Below, piece after piece: positions 26,497 through 34,264 of a stretch of DNA of 64,000 nt; within the stretch, counting starts at the first letter, position 1; every line of letters starts with the position of its first letter. The translations under genes were made by a program, and so were the position numbers. The notes beneath the pieces are model-generated. The model did not search any database and was not told where the DNA came from. It saw nothing but the letters and a program-made list of their open reading frames with translations. This stretch comes from Pseudoflavitalea rhizosphaerae (GTDB taxonomy: Bacteria > Bacteroidota > Bacteroidia > Chitinophagales > Chitinophagaceae): assembly GCF_003991355.1 (NCBI RefSeq), contig NZ_RCSU01000009.1, positions 1 to 64,000 of the forward strand. Direction: 5' to 3'.

Positions 26497-27933
26497 TTAC
26501 TGTTGTGCTACCAGTGTGGCCTGATCTGCAAACTGCCAGTTGAAATAGTTTTTGGCGTTGTTGTAGCAAATATCCTGCACTACTTTGCCGATCCAGTTGA
26601 GATCATTCGGCAATTCACCATTTTCGATCTCTTCTCCAAACAGATTACACAATATACGACGGAAATATTCATGACGGGGAAATGAAAGAAAGCTTCTCGA
26701 ATCAGTAAGCATGCCTACGAAACGACTTAGCAGTCCCATATTGCTCAACGCATTCAATTGTTTTGTCATACCATCTTTCTGATCCAGGAACCACCAGCCT
26801 GATCCCCACTGTACTTTACCGGCAATGGAACCATCATTGAAATTACCGATCATGGTGGCCATCATTTCATTGTCGGCGGGATTGAGATTATAGAGAATGG
26901 TACGAGTGAGCTTGTTGTTTTTGTCGAGCCTGTTGAGGAAAGCTGCGAGTGAGCGTGCCTGTGAGAAGTCGCCGATAGAGTCCCAGCCTGTATCCGGACC
27001 GAGCTGCTGCAACATGCGGCTATTGTTGTTGCGCAATGCGCCGAGATGGTATTGCTGCACCCATCCCCGCTCCCAGTCCCACTCGGCAAAGATCACCAGC
27101 ATGGCTGATTTGAACTGTTTTCGTTCCTGCAGTTCCAGTGTTTTTCCACTGCGTACTTTATCGAAGATGGCGCGGAGTTCTGCTTCCGTATATTCTTCCG
27201 CATAGATCTCTTCCAGGCCATGATCGGAAACGGAACAGTTCATGCTGGCAAAGAAATCATGTCTTTTCTTCAGCGCCGTGAGATAATCATCAAATGAACC
27301 GATATTGGTATTGGCAGCTTTTTCGAGCCTGCCGAGATAATTATTGAATTTGGTGGGATCGTCTACATTCATAGCTGCATCCGGACGGAATGCAGGCAGG
27401 ATGGGGATTTCAAAGCCATCATTCTTTACCTGCTGATGGTATTCCAGTGAATCCACAGGATCATCAGTAGTACAAATGATGCGCACATCCATTTTGCGGA
27501 GCAGGTTACGCACCGAGAAATCAGGCGTATTCACTTTGGCGCTGCTGGCCTCGTATATTTTTTTTGCCGATGCCGGATTGAGGATATCCTTTATACCGAA
27601 GTAACGCTGCAGTTCCAGGTGCGTCCAGTGATACAGTGGATTACGGAGTGTGTAGGGAACCGTTTCCGCCCATTTCTGAAATTTCTCCCAGTCGGATGCA
27701 TTGCCGGTGCAATATTTTTCATCCACACCATTGGTGCGCATGGCGCGCCATTTGTAGTGATCTCCGTATAGCCATACCTGTGAGATATTTTCAAATTGGG
27801 TATCTTCTGCAATCTGCTGGGGAGGAAGATGGCCGTGATAATCGATCACCGGCATGTTCTTAGCGAAATCATGGTACAATCGTTGTGCCGTAGCGGACTG
27901 GAGCAGGAAATGCTCGTCAAGGAAATTCTTCAT
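26497..27933 (-). CDS. uxaC: Glucuronate (uronate) isomerase
   Basis: 478 aa, in the normal 465-480 range for UxaC. Diagnostic blocks include NMPVIDYHGHLPPQQIAED near residue 30 (metal-binding His-x-His), ICTTDDPVDSLEYH near 155, ILPAFRPD near 180 and SRFVGMLTDSRSFLSFPRHEYFRRILCN in pieces near 405-430. It interconverts galacturonate/tagaturonate and glucuronate/fructuronate in the cytoplasm. A 164-bp gap with nested inverted repeats separates it from uxaB, so a second promoter is possible. Confidence 0.94.
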   Translation of the reverse strand: MKNFLDEHFLLQSATAQRLYHDFAKNMPVIDYHGHLPPQQIAEDTQFENISQVWLYGDHYKWRAMRTNGVDEKYCTGNASDWEKFQKWAETVPYTLRNPLYHWTHLELQRYFGIKDILNPASAKKIYEASSAKVNTPDFSVRNLLRKMDVRIICTTDDPVDSLEYHQQVKNDGFEIPILPAFRPDAAMNVDDPTKFNNYLGRLEKAANTNIGSFDDYLTALKKRHDFFASMNCSVSDHGLEEIYAEEYTEAELRAIFDKVRSGKTLELQERKQFKSAMLVIFAEWDWERGWVQQYHLGALRNNNSRMLQQLGPDTGWDSIGDFSQARSLAAFLNRLDKNNKLTRTILYNLNPADNEMMATMIGNFNDGSIAGKVQWGSGWWFLDQKDGMTKQLNALSNMGLLSRFVGMLTDSRSFLSFPRHEYFRRILCNLFGEEIENGELPNDLNWIGKVVQDICYNNAKNYFNWQFADQATLVAQQ

Positions 27934-27986
27934 ATCAATGTTTTTGGTCCCGGCTGATTCACAGATCAGGCAGGTTTTTCATGAAA

Positions 27987-28037
27987 CAACAGTTCAACAC
28001 CACCAATATTAAAGTCTTTACCCGCTGAAGACTGTTG
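27987..28037. promoter_or_regulatory. Nested inverted repeats upstream of uxaC
   Basis: CAACAGT (27987-27993) is complementary to ACTGTTG (28031-28037), and AGTCTT (28013-28018) to AAGACT (28028-28033). The two pairings share 28031-28033 and so exclude each other. They lie 54-104 bp upstream of the uxaC start within the uxaB-uxaC gap. This may be an operator or alternative mRNA hairpins. Confidence 0.35.
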
Positions 28038-28097
28038 ATCTATTACCAAAATATTATACTTTTTTGGCAAGCTGTAGCTACTGCAGGCCATGTCCGC

Positions 28098-29618
28098 TTA
28101 TGCGATCATGCTGTCCGACTGAAAACGGCCGATGAGCTGCTTAGCTCCCTGGTCCAGCAACTGGTTCAGGTAACTGGTAACTGCATCTGAAAATCCGGGC
28201 AGGCTGGTAAGGTCTGCGCCCCAGAAATCAGCATCGCTCAATATGGATTGCACCAGTTCCGGCGCTTCCATTTTTTCCCATTTTTCCGCAAACCAGGCGG
28301 CGTGATCATCGTTCACCAGGTATTTCTTTCCGAAGCTGGTGCCGTAATATGCTTCACCGTCCCTGGTGCTGCGCATAAAAAGGAGGTGAGCGGCAAAGCC
28401 GGCAGCCATCAGCTCAGGTATCGTTCCATTGCGCTCATAATGTTTCAGCAGTACAGGTATATTGCGCATCTTCATTTTGGAAGAGTACTGCATGGTGATG
28501 CTGATCCATTGATGATCGATATGCGGATTGCGGTAGCGGTCCAGTACTTTCAGTGCAAAATCCTTTGCCATTTCCAGCGTGAGCCCCTGGTCAGTGATAG
28601 CCGGAGCGATCTCCTGCAACATGAGGGCGCTGATCAACTGGTTGAAAGCAGGATTTGCCATTGCTTCTTTCACAGTGCCGAAGCCTGCAAGAAATGCCAG
28701 GCCACATGTGAAAGTATGCGAGCCATTGAGCAACCGGAGCTTGAGCTCACGGAACACATTGATGTCCGGAGCGATCACCACTCCCGGGTCCGCTTCGTGG
28801 AAAGAAAGAATATGTTTCACTCTTTCGGAACCGGATTCGATTGCCCATAAACGGTATACTTCAGATTTTATCATGAGCGCATCCTTGTAACCGGTAGCTT
28901 TTTCCATTTCCTGTTGTTCCAGGGCGGGGAGTTTACCCGGCACTATGCGGTCTACAAGGGAATTGCAGAAATCATTGCATTCATCCAGCCATTTCATGAA
29001 GGGAGCAGGCAGGTCGTTGAACACAGCCAGTTGCTGGCAGATCTTCTTGAGTTTGGTGCCATTGTCAGGGATCAGTTCAGTGGGAATGATCACCATACCT
29101 TTATTGGGATCGCCATTGAAAGCTTTGTAACGGGCATAGAGGAAGGCCAGGAGTTTGCCGGGGAAGGAACCGGGAGGCACGGCGCGTGTGTCTTCCAGCA
29201 CCAGTTCGATACCAACTTCGGTGGTATTGCTGACCACGATCTCCATATCCGGGTTCTGTGCGCATTCCAGTATTTTGGGCCAGTCGAACCGCGCAGAGAG
29301 CATACGGCTGATGCTGGCATTCACGATATTCTCGGAAACGGTTTCTCCGTTTTCGATGCCGCGTACACAGAGCGTGAACATGCCATCCTGTTGGGCAAAG
29401 GCGTCAGAATCCCCGCCCCTGGTGCTTTTCACTACCACCACACGTCCGTTGAAGATGCCTTGTTTATTGGCTTTGTCTATAAAATAATCCGGTAATCCGC
29501 GCAACAGAACGCCGGTGCCGAATTGTAATACTCTCTCGGGCAGGTCAAAATAAGACGGTGCCGGAACATTCACTTCGGGCGAAGTAATACTTACAATCGT
29601 TTGCCTTGACAGATTCAT
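28098..29618 (-). CDS. uxaB: Tagaturonate reductase (altronate oxidoreductase)
   Basis: 506 aa, mannitol-dehydrogenase superfamily. Family blocks: ERVLQFGTGVLLRGLPDYFIDKAN, the dinucleotide-binding N-terminal half; VSNTTEVGI near residue 150; KLRLLNGSHTFTCGLAFLAGFGTVKEAM in pieces near 310-335, containing the catalytic lysine region LNG-H; and a helical C-terminal half. It reduces tagaturonate to altronate with NADH. No altronate dehydratase (uxaA) gene is in the window, so the next step must be encoded elsewhere. It is preceded by a 200-bp region with an AACGTT-centred motif. Confidence 0.92.
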   Translation of the reverse strand: MNLSRQTIVSITSPEVNVPAPSYFDLPERVLQFGTGVLLRGLPDYFIDKANKQGIFNGRVVVVKSTRGGDSDAFAQQDGMFTLCVRGIENGETVSENIVNASISRMLSARFDWPKILECAQNPDMEIVVSNTTEVGIELVLEDTRAVPPGSFPGKLLAFLYARYKAFNGDPNKGMVIIPTELIPDNGTKLKKICQQLAVFNDLPAPFMKWLDECNDFCNSLVDRIVPGKLPALEQQEMEKATGYKDALMIKSEVYRLWAIESGSERVKHILSFHEADPGVVIAPDINVFRELKLRLLNGSHTFTCGLAFLAGFGTVKEAMANPAFNQLISALMLQEIAPAITDQGLTLEMAKDFALKVLDRYRNPHIDHQWISITMQYSSKMKMRNIPVLLKHYERNGTIPELMAAGFAAHLLFMRSTRDGEAYYGTSFGKKYLVNDDHAAWFAEKWEKMEAPELVQSILSDADFWGADLTSLPGFSDAVTSYLNQLLDQGAKQLIGRFQSDSMIA

Positions 29619-29722
29619 GGGGCCGTGTGTTTTTTTTGAAATAGGTGAAGAATTCCGGCTTTTCGTTCAGCAAGTGTAAAAAGTTATTCAATACCGACAA
29701 CTGAATGAACGCGGTTTATTTA

Positions 29723-29736
29723 CGCAAACGTTACCG
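29723..29736. promoter_or_regulatory. AACGTT-centred operator-like site upstream of uxaB
   Basis: CG-ca-AACGTT-ac-CG has a palindromic core and matching outer CG pairs, about 105 bp upstream of uxaB. It shares AAACGTT with the perfect palindrome at 30714-30727, as expected if one LacI-type regulator controlled both. No such regulator is in the window. Confidence 0.35.
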
Positions 29737-29819
29737 ATGCGGAGTGGAAATGACAGCCTTTATTCAATTGGAAAGGTTGTTGCGAAAGGAGAAAGTAAAG
29801 ATAGGAGAATCCGGCAGAA

Positions 29820-30689
29820 TCAGGCCCAGTTAGCGGCAGCGCCCACAATATGGGCATCTTCCCCGAGTGTGGCGATGCGTATAGGCAGGTTGATATTCCT
29901 TTGTTGCAGGGCTATTTCAAGAGCTGGAAGGAAGAGCCGGTAACTTTTGGCGATATTGCCGCCAATTACCACCACATCTGCAGGATGGGAAGGCAGCACG
30001 GTTTCCAGGAAATCTGCCAGATGCCCGGCAAACTCATCGAATATTTCTCCGATGCAGGGGTCCTCCGAAAATTTCTCCACCAGCGCTTTGGTATTGGCCA
30101 GCTCAAGTCCAGATTGTAACGCATACCGTTGAACGAACCAGCGTGAGGCCAGCAGATCTTCCGCTATGATTCCTTTGAAAGGCATTCTCCAGAGATCGGC
30201 ATCCACTACTTTGTTGTGATGGAACCAGGCAGAACCAAGCCCAGTGCCCAGGGTAAGTCCAAGCACACTCTTACATCCGCGTGCCGCTCCTCCGGCGATC
30301 TCTCCCTTGAGGAAGCAGAGCGCATCGTTCATCATTCGGATATGTTCCGGCAATACACCCAAACGGGCTGCCAGCATTTCTTTGATATTGAGCCCATAGA
30401 GTTGATCATATTTTCCCTGGTCTTTAATATAACAGATCCCCTGCTCATAATCAACGGGGCCTGGCATGGCAATGCCGATCCTGCGATGGCCATTGGCTTC
30501 CGGATAATGGGTGTAAGCGGCTTCGATGGCCGGGGCCCATGAGTTGATCACCACAGATGCAGCTTCCTGGGATTGTACCGCCTTTCTGATCAGCGTACCG
30601 GGAACAATGCTGCCTGTATGGGGATCCACGAGGGATGCCGTGATATGCGTGCCGCCGATATCCACTCCGGCGATGAGACCTGTATTCAT
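29820..30689 (-). CDS. ROK-family sugar kinase-like protein
   Basis: 289 aa. ASKHA/ROK features: N-terminal phosphate-binding GVDIGGTHITASLVD, catalytic Asp122 in MMNDALCFLKGE, GLTLGTGLGSAWF and the C-terminal VVVIGGNIAKS. The usual CxCGxxGCxE zinc motif after the GTG loop is missing; the region reads AWFHHNKVVDADLWRMPFKG. It could therefore be an atypical kinase. First gene of the minus-strand uronate region but separated from uxaB by 200 bp. It is probably controlled by the palindrome 25 bp upstream of its start. Substrate unknown. Confidence 0.82.
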   Translation of the reverse strand: MNTGLIAGVDIGGTHITASLVDPHTGSIVPGTLIRKAVQSQEAASVVINSWAPAIEAAYTHYPEANGHRRIGIAMPGPVDYEQGICYIKDQGKYDQLYGLNIKEMLAARLGVLPEHIRMMNDALCFLKGEIAGGAARGCKSVLGLTLGTGLGSAWFHHNKVVDADLWRMPFKGIIAEDLLASRWFVQRYALQSGLELANTKALVEKFSEDPCIGEIFDEFAGHLADFLETVLPSHPADVVVIGGNIAKSYRLFLPALEIALQQRNINLPIRIATLGEDAHIVGAAANWA

Positions 30690-30713
30690 GTATGATTGTA
30701 TGAAACCTGCTAA

Positions 30714-30727
30714 CTAAAACGTTTTAG
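30714..30727. promoter_or_regulatory. LacI-type operator candidate upstream of the ROK gene
   Basis: CTAAAACGTTTTAG is a perfect 14-bp palindrome with a central CG, the form typical of LacI/GalR-family operators, 25 bp upstream of the ROK start codon. A related AACGTT site lies upstream of uxaB. Confidence 0.6.
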
Positions 30728-30981
30728 CTAAACTGAGGTGAAGATAAAGAAAATATTGAACGCAAGAAGGGAAATATTTTCGGTTATACCACATAGTTAT
30801 GCACTGACCGGGCATCCTGTTTTATATTTATTTACGGAATAATTTTTTGAAATTTCGATCAATATTTCACTACAAGAAAAACCAATCCTGCATAAAAAAT
30901 ACGCATCAACGCGAAAGAATACCCGAATAAGGTCAAGCGTAATTCACCGTCAAATCCAACCATAATTATTTCACGTAAATT

Positions 30982-31212
30982 CTATTTTGCCGGTAAGAAT
31001 ATTACCTGTAATCTTGTACCCTGGTTCGCACATTTCTCTTTTAGTAGCTTCACAAAATTGGGATAACGACTATCATCATTCATTAAGGCTCGCGAGGTAA
31101 GCGGGAAAATTACAGACCACGGCTCATAGAGCTGCGCGTTACTGGTTATACCGGTTATATATTCACGCATTAGTCGGATCCCCCGCTTCACGTTATCATA
31201 ATTATTTTCCAT
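30982..31212 (-). CDS. Short hypothetical protein or gene remnant
   Basis: 76 aa from ATG 31212 (frame open to 31272), with GGAG 10 nt before the start. Composition is charged and plausible, without a signal peptide or membrane segment. The C-terminal part (LYEPWSVIFPLTSRALMNDDSRYPNFVKLLKEKC) resembles the last turn of TPR-containing adenylate-cyclase-like proteins, where a similar DPRFxxLL pattern ends the protein. It could be a remnant of such a gene or a spurious ORF. It sits in a comparatively AT-rich stretch between the ROK gene and the orphan sigma factor. Low confidence. Confidence 0.3.
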   Translation of the reverse strand: MENNYDNVKRGIRLMREYITGITSNAQLYEPWSVIFPLTSRALMNDDSRYPNFVKLLKEKCANQGTRLQVIFLPAK

Positions 31213-31334
31213 TGCAAACATCTCCTGGTGTTCGATGCAATGCATTGTTCTGCCTGCTTTACAGGCGGCCATGTATTGTTATGTCTCCATCAGGGTTTAT
31301 ATCACGTGTTCACTTTGCAACAAAAAAGGCGATA

Positions 31335-31976
31335 ATGAAAGAACAATTCCCTGAGCATTCCGGTTACCCGTATCAACCGGAACCAACCACCGTTAGTGAA
31401 ACCGTTACAAGTCCGTACAGACCTGCCCCTGACCAGGACCAGGCCATGGTTGAAGAGTTGAGAAACGGCAATTCACAGGCAATGATCTCCTTTTTCAATC
31501 TGTACTATGCACCGCTATGTTATTTCGCGGAGCGCATGATCCACGACAGGCAAGCAGCTGAAGATATAGTGGAAGACACATTCATGAAGCTCTGGAAAAA
31601 GCATACTGATTTCGCCAGCATTCAGAACATCAAGGCATTCCTCTATATCACCACACGCAATGCCTGCCTGAACCTCCTGAAACAATATCAGCGCGATGCT
31701 GTTTCCAGGAAGGAACTGGCTTATCTGAATGGCGACAGTGATGATTTTGTTCTGAACAGTATCATCCGCACCGAAGTAATGGCTGAGATCTACCGGCAGA
31801 TAGAGAAATTACCTACACAATCCAGGAAAGTTTTGAAGATGAGTGTGTTCGAAAACATGCGCAACCATGAGATCGCTGCGGCGCTGGATGTGAGCATACA
31901 TACAGTGAAGAACCAGAAGGTGAGAGCGATGCAATTGCTAAGGATGAATATCTGCCGCAATCGATCCGGTACATAA
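31335..31976 (+). CDS. ECF RNA polymerase sigma-70 factor without adjacent full-length FecR
   Basis: 213 aa. A proline-rich 40-residue N-terminal extension precedes sigma region 2 (AMISFFNLYYAPLCYFAERMIHDRQAAEDIVEDTFMKLWKK in pieces) and region 4 (IEKLPTQSRKVLKMSVFENMRNHEIAAALDVSIHTVKNQ in pieces). Start ATG 31335 has a purine-rich AAAAAGGCG upstream; the frame is open to 31212. The Bacteroidetes group to which it belongs normally precedes fecR and a susC-type gene. Here the next protein-coding gene is a short FecR-N-like ORF 720 bp downstream. Its regulon is therefore not evident from position. Confidence 0.9.
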   Translation: MKEQFPEHSGYPYQPEPTTVSETVTSPYRPAPDQDQAMVEELRNGNSQAMISFFNLYYAPLCYFAERMIHDRQAAEDIVEDTFMKLWKKHTDFASIQNIKAFLYITTRNACLNLLKQYQRDAVSRKELAYLNGDSDDFVLNSIIRTEVMAEIYRQIEKLPTQSRKVLKMSVFENMRNHEIAAALDVSIHTVKNQKVRAMQLLRMNICRNRSGT

Positions 31977-32046
31977 AAAAAATTCACTTTCAATAGTACC
32001 GGAAACCGGGTTTGTTGTTTCTATTATTATACTATTTGAAAACAAA

Positions 32047-32283
32047 ATGAAAAACCAAATACTGCTAACGATCGCACCATGAAGAACTCATTCCATTTTT
32101 ACTATGGTTAGTTTTTATCGCATGTGACTGTTTGGTTGGGTCACAACCGGGGAGTGTTTCTACTCTCCCTCATTTTTCTATGCCTTCTTCCTCTTCCAAT
32201 TCTATCCTTACCATAATCAACATCAACTTATCATTCGCGGCCTCTCCGGGAGGCCGGAGCCGGTAATCACCGGCTTTCTTTTT
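32047..32283 (+). ncRNA. Candidate structured leader or small RNA with two tiny overlapping ORFs
   Basis: Two tiny ORFs overlap by ATGA: 32047-32082 (MKNQILLTIAP) and 32079-32111 (MKNSFHFYYG). Then come two mutually exclusive hairpins, GTGAC/GTCAC (32124-32128 with 32140-32144) and GGTTG/CAACC (32134-32138 with 32144-32148). Next is GGGAG/CTCCC (32150-32154 with 32165-32169) with a T-rich tail, then GGCCTC/GAGGCC (32239-32255) and the terminator at 32258-32283. This is the layout of an attenuator or small RNA, but no gene follows closely and no clean promoter precedes it. Coding by the tiny ORFs is unproven. The rest of 32284-32697 has only a hairpin. Confidence 0.35.
32258..32283 (+). terminator. 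Intrinsic terminator downstream of the orphan sigma gene
   Basis: AGCCGGT (32258-32264), loop aatc, ACCGGCT (32269-32275), then TTCTTTTTT-like T-rich tail. A perfect 7-bp GC-rich stem, about 280 nt after the sigma gene stop. A GGCCTC/GAGGCC hairpin (32239-32255) directly precedes it. Confidence 0.85.
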
Positions 32284-32697
32284 AACAAAAAATCCGGGGT
32301 ACCGGGAATGCCTCAAGTCTTTTTAACCCTCTCATGCACCAGGCATCTTCCTGTTATGTAGACCCTCTGCATCCTGTACATAACTGTCAGACACCCGTTC
32401 GGCATGCTAGCTTGCATTCCGGACGCCCGGACTATAAGTTGATAAATGGAAGAGCTGCTACCGGTATCCCATTTGTCCGTTCCGGCCTGAGCCGGAAGCG
32501 AACATTTACATACTATTCTTTCCCCTATAAATATCCCATTGATTACAGAACTGCGGTTATGTTTTCGGGATAAAAACTTTCTTTTTTTTGCATTCCTCTA
32601 GTACATAATTCCATTCCGGTTGTTTCTATTCATACAGGGTTTCGATTGTGATGATCCGGGGGTTGAAATGTTCAATTCATCATATAAATATTTCCCC
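32284..32697. other. Non-coding stretch with one hairpin
   Basis: Between the terminator and the FecR-N-like gene. TTCCGGC-ctga-GCCGGAA (32480-32497) is a perfect 7-bp stem without a T-run. The open frame 32334-32573 has a composition unlike a real protein (HQASSCYVDPLHPVHNC) and is not supported. No RNA gene recognised. Confidence 0.5.
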
Positions 32698-32943
32698 ATG
32701 AACAACCAGCAGGTGGTTGGTTCCTTTCATATAGCCAACCTAATCGTCAGGCACCTCAAAGACCAGTTGACTGACGAAGAACTCAGGGAGCTGCATTACT
32801 GGATCAACAGGAATGAAGCCAATTACGAACTATTTGAATTATTGAAAACGACCGGGGCTACCCGCGATGCCATGCAACGTTTACGCACATATCCAGCGGG
32901 CGAAGCACTGTTTCGGTTTTTACGAAAACTGAACAATCCCTGA
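32698..32943 (+). CDS. Stand-alone FecR N-terminal-like domain (putative anti-sigma domain)
   Basis: 81 aa from ATG 32698 (frame open to 32620). The sequence FHIANLIVRHLKDQLTDEEL, then RELHYWINRNEANYELFELL, reproduces the N-terminal helical pattern of Bacteroidetes FecR proteins (residues 1-45: cytoplasmic sigma-binding region). After that only about 30 residues remain, with no transmembrane helix, FecR or DUF4974 domain. It is either a truncated relic or a free-standing soluble anti-sigma domain. The partner candidate is the orphan ECF sigma factor at 31335-31976. It is convergent with the AraC gene with only 1 bp between the stops. Confidence 0.6.
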   Translation: MNNQQVVGSFHIANLIVRHLKDQLTDEELRELHYWINRNEANYELFELLKTTGATRDAMQRLRTYPAGEALFRFLRKLNNP

Positions 32944-32944
32944 A

Positions 32945-33931
32945 TCATTTATTGCGCTTCATAGCGCTCGGTGGAAATCCCATTCTTTTTTTGAAGGCTG
33001 CAGTGAAACTGCTTACATTCTTATAACCTGTTGTAAAAGCAATTTCATGTATCGGTGTATCCGTTTCCGTTAGCAGTGCTCTCGCTTTTTCCATTCTTGC
33101 TTCCAGTAAAAAATCAAAAATGGTAACGCCGTACAATTGCTTGAATCCCTTCTTCAGTTTGAAATCATTGATGCCTACCTTATGCGAAAGTTCTATCACA
33201 GTAAGCGGATGTTCCATATTCTGCAGCAGGTATTCCCTCGCCTCCCTGATCTTATCGATATCATACTGATGCAGCCTGATATCGGAAGCGCCCGCAGTAC
33301 CTGGCGTAATACGTGTAAAAGCCAGCAATAACAGTTCCGACACTTTATTGCGCAGGTACAATGTTCTTACCTCTCCCGTGTACTCACTGTAAAGCATATC
33401 GCGGATTATGGTGATCATTTCCGGTGTGAGGCTGGTATTGGCCGCACTCAGAAAGGCTTCTTCCCCATTATCAGCACGGTCCAGGAATTGCCGGAGCGCA
33501 GGAAAATATGGCGCATACACATCCAGGTAAGTTCTGTGGAAACTGATCGACAACATGGTATATTCCTTTGCATCATCGAAGAAGGCCTTCACTCTCAGCT
33601 GAGGGGAACAGAACATATTCAATTGCCCTTCCGACCATTTCATACTATTGTTATCCTGCAGCTGGTAGCGGACATGACCGCGCAATACAATGTGCAGGTT
33701 CAGCAAAGGCTCGTCCACCGCTGCTTCCAGGCTGCCGGGTTTTTCAACAGTAATTTGCTGATGCCAGATAGTGAACCAGGGCGTAACGATCTCCGAGAGC
33801 AGGATCGTGCCCAGATCAGTCTGCACAAATACCCGGCGGGCTCCCGGCAGGGCCTGATGGCTGGATAAGGCTGGTATTTCCGTGGTAAAAGACATAACTC
33901 TCTTACCTCCTGTAGTGAGTTTAACATCCAT
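32945..33931 (-). CDS. AraC-family transcriptional regulator
   Basis: 328 aa. N-terminal ligand-sensing-like domain of unknown specificity (about 1-220) and a C-terminal AraC/XylS DNA-binding domain (about 225-325) with both helix-turn-helix units: LTVIELSHKVGINDFKLKKGFKQLYG and IHEIAFTTGYKNVSSFTAAFKKRMGFPPS in pieces. An internal start at Met13 is possible. It resembles the Bacteroidetes PchR-like group (KLKKGFKQLYG), whose relatives respond to siderophores in other bacteria; here no siderophore genes are near. The palindrome at 34185-34196 lies upstream. Confidence 0.9.
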   Translation of the reverse strand: MDVKLTTGGKRVMSFTTEIPALSSHQALPGARRVFVQTDLGTILLSEIVTPWFTIWHQQITVEKPGSLEAAVDEPLLNLHIVLRGHVRYQLQDNNSMKWSEGQLNMFCSPQLRVKAFFDDAKEYTMLSISFHRTYLDVYAPYFPALRQFLDRADNGEEAFLSAANTSLTPEMITIIRDMLYSEYTGEVRTLYLRNKVSELLLLAFTRITPGTAGASDIRLHQYDIDKIREAREYLLQNMEHPLTVIELSHKVGINDFKLKKGFKQLYGVTIFDFLLEARMEKARALLTETDTPIHEIAFTTGYKNVSSFTAAFKKRMGFPPSAMKRNK

Positions 33932-34180
33932 AGCTGTTCATATTGTCCGTTCCATTACCGGTTAATAGGCAACACGGATCATCATCGTTGTGTAACATTA
34001 CCATCGAGCAAAAACAGGAAGACCAGGCGAGAGATCTTACGCTACAGGAACCCAGGAGTACAGAGGGAAGAATAGTTGAAGCCGGGATGTGTATCTCACT
34101 CCTTTATTCCTGCAGAAATCTCTGCAAGCTGTATGGGTAAAGTTAATCAGCTTTTCTGAGAGAATGCAATAGACAGGAGA

Positions 34181-34206
34181 ATTCACGGGTACCCGTATAA
34201 GTGAAT
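34181..34206. promoter_or_regulatory. Palindrome in the AraC/hydrolase gap
   Basis: ACGGGTACCCGT (34185-34196) is a perfect 12-bp palindrome flanked by ATTCAC (34181-34186) and GTGAAT (34201-34206). It lies about 250 bp upstream of the AraC gene and 59 bp downstream of the hydrolase stop. The rest of 33932-34264 holds no gene or terminator that I can support. Confidence 0.35.
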
Positions 34207-34264
34207 ACCTATAATACCCGGTAAGTAATTGAGCGTAGCGAAAGGATTTTTTGATAAGCGTAAA

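Noticed and set aside
32334-32573. 79-aa frame in the 32.3-32.6 kb gap
   Set aside because: No start context, unusual composition, and a strong hairpin inside; no similarity recognised.
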